From assembly GCF_016786305.1 (NCBI RefSeq), contig NZ_JADWYV010000002.1: 64,000 nucleotides of DNA, one strand, 5' to 3'. Every line of letters starts with the position of its first letter. Position 1 is the first letter of the stretch. The DNA comes from Pseudofrankia nepalensis. GTDB lineage: Bacteria; Actinomycetota; Actinomycetes; Frankiales; Frankiaceae. The notes beneath the pieces were generated by a model. That model did not search any database, had not been told where the DNA came from, and worked only from the letters and a program-made list of their open reading frames with translations. Position numbers and translations under genes: made by a program. Shown in pieces: positions 59,081 through 64,000 of this stretch.

Positions 59081-59614
59081 TCACTGCATCTGGTCGAGTA
59101 TCTCCGAAAGGGCGTTCTTGATTCGCAGGGCCTTCTTGATCTCGTCGGAGGTGACGTACGGATACTCGCCGTACTCAAGGAAGCTCGGGCAGTGGTGTGC
59201 GCGTACGAAACGGACGAAGGCCTCAGGGTTCGTCCGCCAGTCCTCGGGGAAACCTTCGAGATTCTCGAAGGCCGTGCTCACGCCTGCCCTGCTGAAAAGC
59301 GCGACCGCGTCCTCGGTGTACTTGTCGAAGTCCGTGTCGAAGATCCCCTGATACATAAAGCGAGTGTCGTCGTCGAAGAGCACCCAGCGCAGGTAGTGCA
59401 GCTTCAGCGGCGCGAGGAGATGAGGATCCCCCTCCAACGCGCCGGCAAGAGTGCGGCCGTGTGCGCGTATCGCCTCGGCCCGGCCCGGCTTGACCTTGGC
59501 GATGATGGTGAATCCGTAGCACGCCGGCGTCCTCGGGTAGACAGGGCCGTATTTCCCCTGTTCGAGCTGGTCGGTCTCCTTGGGGATGGCCACCGCCTGC
59601 GGCCTGATCTCCAT
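59081..59614 (-). CDS. Hypothetical protein in DyP operon, 177 aa
   Basis: A 177-aa protein starting MEIRPQAVAIPKETDQLEQG. It shows YGFTIIAKVKPGRAEAIRAH and LHYLRWVLFDDDTRFMYQGI, a pattern of two ferredoxin-like alpha+beta repeats as in dimeric alpha-beta barrel proteins, the superfamily that includes DyP and chlorite dismutase. This is by eye only. ATG 59614 follows GGAGGAG, which is strong. It is the first gene of the operon, 120 nt ahead of the 337-aa gene. It may assist or feed the peroxidase. Confidence 0.7.
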   Translation of the reverse strand: MEIRPQAVAIPKETDQLEQGKYGPVYPRTPACYGFTIIAKVKPGRAEAIRAHGRTLAGALEGDPHLLAPLKLHYLRWVLFDDDTRFMYQGIFDTDFDKYTEDAVALFSRAGVSTAFENLEGFPEDWRTNPEAFVRFVRAHHCPSFLEYGEYPYVTSDEIKKALRIKNALSEILDQMQ

Positions 59615-60314
59615 CTGGACTCCTCCGCGGCCGCTCACAGAAACTATCGCAGCCTCCCACTCGGCGCGATGGTCCGCTGGATGAGCGGCGCTGGCCCAAC
59701 ACCGGAAAAGCAGCGGAACCTTGAACAGAGGGCGTAGTCCCATACCATCCGTCTGCCGACTGGGTCCGTTTACGCCGTCCAGACAGCGGGTTTGGGGCCT
59801 GGTCCGAAGCCCCGGAACCAATTTATCCCGGAGGCTGGGGGCGGAAGGTGATATCGTGCGGCATGTCGGTGACGACAAGCGCCGTCGAGGGTGGTACCTG
59901 GTGCCATACCCCGGAACAGTGGCGAACAGACCTCGTCGGCCAGTTCCCGGAGGTTTCTCGTCTCCCCAGGCGGGCGAGTCGCCGCGGAAGACAGCCGGCG
60001 TCTTTCGTCTGTCATACCAGCCGAGACCGGTCCCGTCGCCGTTCGGTTCGAGCAGGTCTGGCGTATGTGGACGCTCCGGGCGACCAGTGACCGTTCCGGC
60101 TCATGCAACAGGACGCGTGGGGCGATCGGGTTGCCCCTATATCCTATCCAGCTGCACATACCGCCCTCCCTGCGTACCGCGACGAGGGTGCCCGCGCCGT
60201 GCCGAAGCAACCGTCTTCTCCGTGGCCAACCGCACAGAGACTCGGGCCGGATGCGGGCATTCGTCCGGCTGACCGAGAGCGGTGCGTGGCTCGGCACGGT
60301 CGATGTGAGAACAG
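59615..60314. other. 700-bp region without a supported gene
   Basis: Open frames here lack family motifs and strong ribosome sites. It must carry the promoter of the DyP operon near 59620-59700. The rest has slightly lower GC. No RNA gene or repeat was recognised. Confidence 0.45.
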
Positions 60315-61745
60315 TCAGTCGTGCGGGCTGGCAGCGGACGTGTCGCCTTTGGGGGTTTCCCGGGGCAGAAGCGTCGCGGCTACCAGGCCGAGGACGCCGA
60401 GGACGCCGAGGGTGGTCATGGCGGCGGCGTAGGCGTTCTTGGTCAGGTCGGCGACGAGGATGGTGCCGGCGATGGCGGTGCCGAAGGAGGAGCCGAGGTT
60501 CGAGACGCTGCGGGAGAGACCGGAGATCTCGCCTTGGCGTTGTTCGGGAAATGCGGACTGGACGACGTTGACCGAGGGTGTGAGCATCACGCCGAGGCCG
60601 AGGCCGATCAGCGCCAGCCCGGGGGTGAACGCCCAGGGACTGGGCGTTCCGGCGACCAGGCCGATCAGGACGGCGATTCCCAGGATGGTCAGGGTGAACC
60701 CGGCCATGATCAGGGTGCGTTGGGGTCGCCGTTGCGCGAGGTGCTGCGCGGCGAGCGACGAGGCGAGCAGGCCGACAGTGGCCGCGGTGAAGATCAGGCC
60801 TGTCTGGATGGCGTCGTAGCCGCGGACGACCTGCAGGAACGCGGCGACGGTGAACGAGGAGCCCATGAGCAGCAGCCACTGGAGGTTCTGGGTGACGAGG
60901 CCGAGGTTGGAGCCGCGGTCGCGGAACAGACTGGTGGACAGCAGCGGTTCCCGGCCGGCTCGCTCCTCGGTGCGCACCCAGTGCAGGAATCCGGCCAGGA
61001 CGAGCGCGCCGGCCGCCAGCAGTGCGGCCGTCAGTATCAGGTTCTGGTCAGCGGCGAGGATGCCCATGACAACCAGGGCCAGGCCGCCGGCAGACAGGAT
61101 CGCGCCGGGGATGTCGAAGTGACGGCGGGGGTCCGGCGGGAGTGGGTCTACAAGGGACCGGCTCAGCGCGAGGATGAGCGCGATCACCAGGGCCTGGAAG
61201 AGGAACGCCGCGCGCCAGCTGATCGCGGAGGTGATCAGTCCGCCGATGAGGGGGCCGGCCGCCGCGCCGGCACCGCCGGCGGCCATGATGATCCCGAAGG
61301 CGCGGGCGCGGGCGGTGACGTCGGTGAACAGCAGTGTGGTGAGGATGTAGACCGGGGGGATCAGCAGTGCGGTGCCGACCCCTTCGAGAATCGAGTTTCC
61401 GAGAATCAGTACACCTAGCCCGGGCGCCATGGCGCTGAGGACGGCACCCACCCCGTAGAGCGCGAGCCCGGCGAGGAAGCAGCGTTTGCGGCCGAAACGG
61501 TCCGTGAGTTTGCCGCCGGGGATCATCAGCGCGGCCATGACCAGCAGGAAGACCGTGATGGCGAGTTGCACGCCCTGGACGGTCGTGTCGAGGTCGCGAC
61601 CGATGTCGTTGATCATGACGTTCATGTTCGACCCGGCGAAGCTGCAGATGAACTGCGCGAGCGCGAGCGGAGCCAGGACGCGTCGGTCGGTGCCGCCCGG
61701 CCGCGACCCGGCGGGGCGAGCGGCGTCGGGAGTCTGCTCGGTCAT
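60315..61745 (-). CDS. MFS drug transporter, DHA2 family
   Basis: A 476-aa membrane protein with about 14 hydrophobic segments. Signatures: ALAQFICSFAGSNMNVMIND in TM1, GGKLTDRFGRKRCFLAGLAL (motif A), GAAAGPLIGGLITSAISWRA (motif C). It probably exports a toxic compound. ATG 61745 is used. It lies 38 nt after the stop of the GH15 gene on the same strand, so the two may be co-transcribed, though a functional link is not obvious. No regulator is adjacent. Confidence 0.88.
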   Translation of the reverse strand: MTEQTPDAARPAGSRPGGTDRRVLAPLALAQFICSFAGSNMNVMINDIGRDLDTTVQGVQLAITVFLLVMAALMIPGGKLTDRFGRKRCFLAGLALYGVGAVLSAMAPGLGVLILGNSILEGVGTALLIPPVYILTTLLFTDVTARARAFGIIMAAGGAGAAAGPLIGGLITSAISWRAAFLFQALVIALILALSRSLVDPLPPDPRRHFDIPGAILSAGGLALVVMGILAADQNLILTAALLAAGALVLAGFLHWVRTEERAGREPLLSTSLFRDRGSNLGLVTQNLQWLLLMGSSFTVAAFLQVVRGYDAIQTGLIFTAATVGLLASSLAAQHLAQRRPQRTLIMAGFTLTILGIAVLIGLVAGTPSPWAFTPGLALIGLGLGVMLTPSVNVVQSAFPEQRQGEISGLSRSVSNLGSSFGTAIAGTILVADLTKNAYAAAMTTLGVLGVLGLVAATLLPRETPKGDTSAASPHD

Positions 61746-61783
61746 GGTTGCCGCCCCCTCGCTACCTGTTGCGCCGGCGACGG

Positions 61784-63637
61784 TCAGCGAACCAGGTGCT
61801 CGGCGCGGTCGAGTTCCTCGTCGAGGGCAAGGGCGGCGTCTATCAGGGCGAGATGGGTGAACGCCTGGGGGAAGTTGCCGAGTTGTTCGCCGGAAGGGCC
61901 GATCTCCTCGGCGAACAGGCCGACGTGATTGGCGTAGGTGAGCATCTTGTCGAAGGCGTAGCGCGCCTGATCGAGGCGGCCGGCACGGGCGAGGGCCTGC
62001 ACGTAGAGGAAGGTGCAGAGGTTGAACGTGCCCTCGCAGCCGCGCAGGCCGTCCGGAGAGGCAGTCGGGTTGTACCGGTAGACCAGGCTGTCGCTGACGA
62101 GTTCTTCGTTCATCGCGTCGAGGGTGCTCAGCCAGTCGGGATCGTTCGGAGCAAGGAAGCCGACGCGGGTCATGAGCAGCAGGGAGGCATCGAGGACATC
62201 GGTGTCGTAGTGCTGGACGAAGGCACGGCGCTTGTCATTCCACCCGCGTTCCATGATCTGCCGGAAGACCGCGTCACGTGCCGTCTGCCAGCGGGTGAGA
62301 TCGGCGGGGCGGGAGTGGGCGGTGGCGAACCTGATGGCGCGGTCGAAGGCGACCCAGGTCATCAGCCGGCTGTAGGTGAAGTTCTGCCGGCCGCCGCGGG
62401 TTTCCCAGATGCCTTCGTCCGGGCGGTCCCAGTGGTCGGTGAGCCAGTCCATGACAGCGGCGAACGCGTTCCAGCCGCGGATCCCGCCGATGTCCTTCGC
62501 CTCGGCCAGGGCGTAGGCGGTCTCGCCGTAGATGTCGAGCTGGATCTGGTCGGCCGCGGCATTGCCGGCTCTGACCGGCGCGGAGCGGCGATAGCCCTCC
62601 AGGTGGTCGAGGATCTCCTCGGTCAGGTGGGGCTCACCGTCGACGCGGTACATGATCTGAAGCGGTTCGCCCGAAACGGTGGAACCGGCGTCGAGGCGTT
62701 CGCGCAGCCAGCGGCGGAAGGCGTTCGCCTCATCGGTGAAGCCCAGGGCGGTCAGGGCATGGACGGACAGGGACGCGTCGCGGATCCAGGTGTAGCGGTA
62801 GTCCCAGTTACGCTCACCGCCGACCTGCTCGGGCAGGCCCATCGTGGCGGCGGCGATGGGAGCGCCGGTGGGGGCATAGGTGAGCAGTTTCAGGGTGATC
62901 GCCGAGCGGGTCACCATCTCGTGCCACCGGCCGCGGTAGGTGGAGGAACGCAGCCAGGTCAGCCAGAAGGCGCGGCAGGCATCGAAGGCGGCGGTGATCG
63001 CTTCCACGGTGGGCGGCGGGCCGCCGGGACGTCCGCCGCGGCCGGCAGCGGCACCACTCTCGCTGGTGAGGACAATCGCCGCCAGTTGGCCTGCCTGGAG
63101 GGTGAAGCGGGCGGAGACGTCGCTGCCGTCGGGATGGAGCACGATCGGGGCGGTGGCCTGCACGTGCAGATCCGTGTCGGGACCGCGGAAGACCACCGAT
63201 CCGTCGTCAAGACGGCGCAACGAGTGCGGCGCGCGGCCATAGTCGAAGCGGGGCCGGCACACCAGCTCGAAGGGCAGGCTGCCGCGGACCACGCGGGCGA
63301 CCCGGATCAGCCGATGGCGGGCGGACGGGGTGCCCGACGGGTCGGGCTCCATGAAGTCGACCACCTCGCCGACCCCGCCCGGTGCCATGAACCGGGTGAC
63401 GAGCACGGCGGTGTCGGTCAGGTAGAGCTGCCGGACGGTGGCCTCGCCGTCCTCGCCCAGATCCGCCGCCAGGCGGCAGTGACCGCCGCGGTCGCTGTCG
63501 AGCAGCGAGGCGAACAGGCTCGGGGAGTCGAACCGCGGGGTGCACCACCAGTCCACGGTCCCGTCGGCGGCGACCAGGGCCGCGGTCTGCAGGTCGCCCA
63601 CAAGGCCATGGCTCGCGATCGATGGATAGTCGTTCAT
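61784..63637 (-). CDS. Glycoside hydrolase family 15 (glucoamylase/trehalase-like)
   Basis: A 617-aa enzyme. The N-terminal beta-sandwich starts with IASHGLVGDLQTAALVAADG, then TVDWWCTPRFDSPSLFASLL (about 7-47). The (alpha/alpha)6 barrel carries NWDYRYTWIRDASL (about 272-285), a Glu-containing EEILDHLEGYR, QIQLDIYGETAYAL and CEGTFNLCTFLYVQAL. Actinobacterial members of this length include GH15 trehalases and glucoamylases. With the LpqY-SugABC importer elsewhere in the window, trehalose is a reasonable substrate, but this is inferred. ATG 63637 follows GGAGGGG. No signal peptide is seen, so it is cytoplasmic. Confidence 0.9.
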   Translation of the reverse strand: MNDYPSIASHGLVGDLQTAALVAADGTVDWWCTPRFDSPSLFASLLDSDRGGHCRLAADLGEDGEATVRQLYLTDTAVLVTRFMAPGGVGEVVDFMEPDPSGTPSARHRLIRVARVVRGSLPFELVCRPRFDYGRAPHSLRRLDDGSVVFRGPDTDLHVQATAPIVLHPDGSDVSARFTLQAGQLAAIVLTSESGAAAGRGGRPGGPPPTVEAITAAFDACRAFWLTWLRSSTYRGRWHEMVTRSAITLKLLTYAPTGAPIAAATMGLPEQVGGERNWDYRYTWIRDASLSVHALTALGFTDEANAFRRWLRERLDAGSTVSGEPLQIMYRVDGEPHLTEEILDHLEGYRRSAPVRAGNAAADQIQLDIYGETAYALAEAKDIGGIRGWNAFAAVMDWLTDHWDRPDEGIWETRGGRQNFTYSRLMTWVAFDRAIRFATAHSRPADLTRWQTARDAVFRQIMERGWNDKRRAFVQHYDTDVLDASLLLMTRVGFLAPNDPDWLSTLDAMNEELVSDSLVYRYNPTASPDGLRGCEGTFNLCTFLYVQALARAGRLDQARYAFDKMLTYANHVGLFAEEIGPSGEQLGNFPQAFTHLALIDAALALDEELDRAEHLVR

Positions 63638-64000
63638 GGCGGCCCCTCCCGCGATCATCGCCGAGCACGGGCAGATGCCGAAAGCCTCCGACCGGGAGAC
63701 GCGCGGTCTCGGAACACGACGACGCGACGAGCCTGCGGCGCGGCCCGCCGACATCCGCGCCCACCAGCCAGAACACGGCCGCAATCAAGGCTTCCCCCAC
63801 TGGCCGGCACGTCCGGCAGCCCCCTCCGGTCCATCCTGCGTCCCAGGGACCAGCGCCGCACCTCCAACGCGGAGGACAAGGACGTCGGCCGTAACGCGAA
63901 CCCGCTCCGCGAAGGCGGCTGAGGGCCCACCCGTGGACCGGCGCTCGCGGTTGCGGAGCCAGGCGAGACGGGTGAGCATGCCGGGATGGTTCGCCGGCGA
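63638..64000. other. 363-bp right end without a supported gene
   Basis: Short frames on both strands have no recognisable motif. The GH15 promoter should be within the first 100-150 bases. A gene entering from the right edge on the minus strand cannot be excluded. Confidence 0.4.

Noticed and set aside
59721..60272. A 183-codon plus-strand frame with a GWYLVP piece recalling HicA toxins
   Set aside because: The HicA Gly-Ser-His motif is missing and no antitoxin-like frame is adjacent.
61748..63922. A 724-codon plus-strand frame opposite the GH15 gene
   Set aside because: The minus strand has complete GH15 signatures. The plus frame has no motif and no ribosome site.
1..64000. tRNA, rRNA or CRISPR features
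   Set aside because: No GTTCGAATC-type T-arm in a foldable context, no rRNA-like blocks and no regularly spaced repeats were seen by eye on either strand.

Overview
The window is a 64 kb piece of a very GC-rich actinobacterial chromosome. Codon third positions are strongly G/C and GTG starts are common. The gene families fit a filamentous soil or plant-associated actinomycete: F420-type PPOX oxidoreductase, HelD-like RNA polymerase factor, PASTA-less Ser/Thr kinase, GPP34, LpqY-SugABC and FxLD lanthipeptide. Frankia or a close relative is my guess from gene content; it is not proven by the sequence. No rRNA, tRNA, CRISPR array or intact mobile element was seen. The only transposon trace is a broken IS1380-like fragment near 5.3 kb.

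Left part (1-9.5 kb). A class I lanthipeptide locus of the FxLD type is cut by the left edge. On the minus strand it runs PCMT-like methyltransferase, 45-aa precursor, lantibiotic dehydratase. A GntR/HutC regulator lies upstream, and a divergent DUF1152 gene shares its intergenic region. Three copies of an AGTGGC-N4-GCCACT palindrome tie the regulator, the DUF1152 gene and the lanthipeptide operon together. Two overlapping genes of unknown function, a 0.9 kb stretch with no gene and an acyl-CoA dehydrogenase follow.

9.5-34 kb. This part is mostly housekeeping or accessory metabolism: PPOX/F420 enzyme, Acg-like nitroreductase, membrane Ser/Thr kinase, HhH DNA-glycosylase-like protein, HelD-like motor, GDSL hydrolase, alpha/beta hydrolase, CoA-transferase/racemase, HSD10-like dehydrogenase, a DHA2 efflux pump with divergent TetR and two operators, GDPD, GPP34, Pit phosphate transporter and a SixA-like phosphatase. 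Inside it, a two-gene unit at 17.9-21.2 kb pairs a DUF262 (DGQQR) protein with a CBS protein carrying a C-terminal HEPN-like RNEIMH motif. It is a candidate antiphage or stress toxin-like system.

34-44 kb. The trehalose importer operon lpqY-sugA-sugB-sugC comes first. A minus-strand operon follows: a DapB-N-like dehydrogenase, a divergent PanC paralogue, an SDR and an aldehyde dehydrogenase, with a divergent TetR regulator and a clear operator. The pathway is not one I recognise.

46-53 kb. A tightly overlapping plus-strand cluster of the STM4015-STM4014-STM4013-STM4012-STM4011 families (LRR protein, ATP-grasp-like, alkaline-phosphatase-superfamily hydrolase, two radical SAM enzymes) is the strongest candidate for a functionally undescribed system. 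Every junction overlaps, and a previously overlooked 39-codon frame sits between STM4015 and STM4014. It ends at a bidirectional terminator facing a DUF6745 gene and its small partner.

53-64 kb. A carboxymuconolactone-decarboxylase-like gene is preceded by an exact ECF41-type promoter (TGTCACA-N16-CGTC). A DUF3152 metalloprotease-like protein, a frameshifted SHOCT gene overlapping a 46-codon Cys-rich frame, and an operon of two unknown proteins, a DyP peroxidase and a BASS transporter come next. A GH15 glucoamylase/trehalase-like enzyme with a DHA2 efflux pump closes the window.
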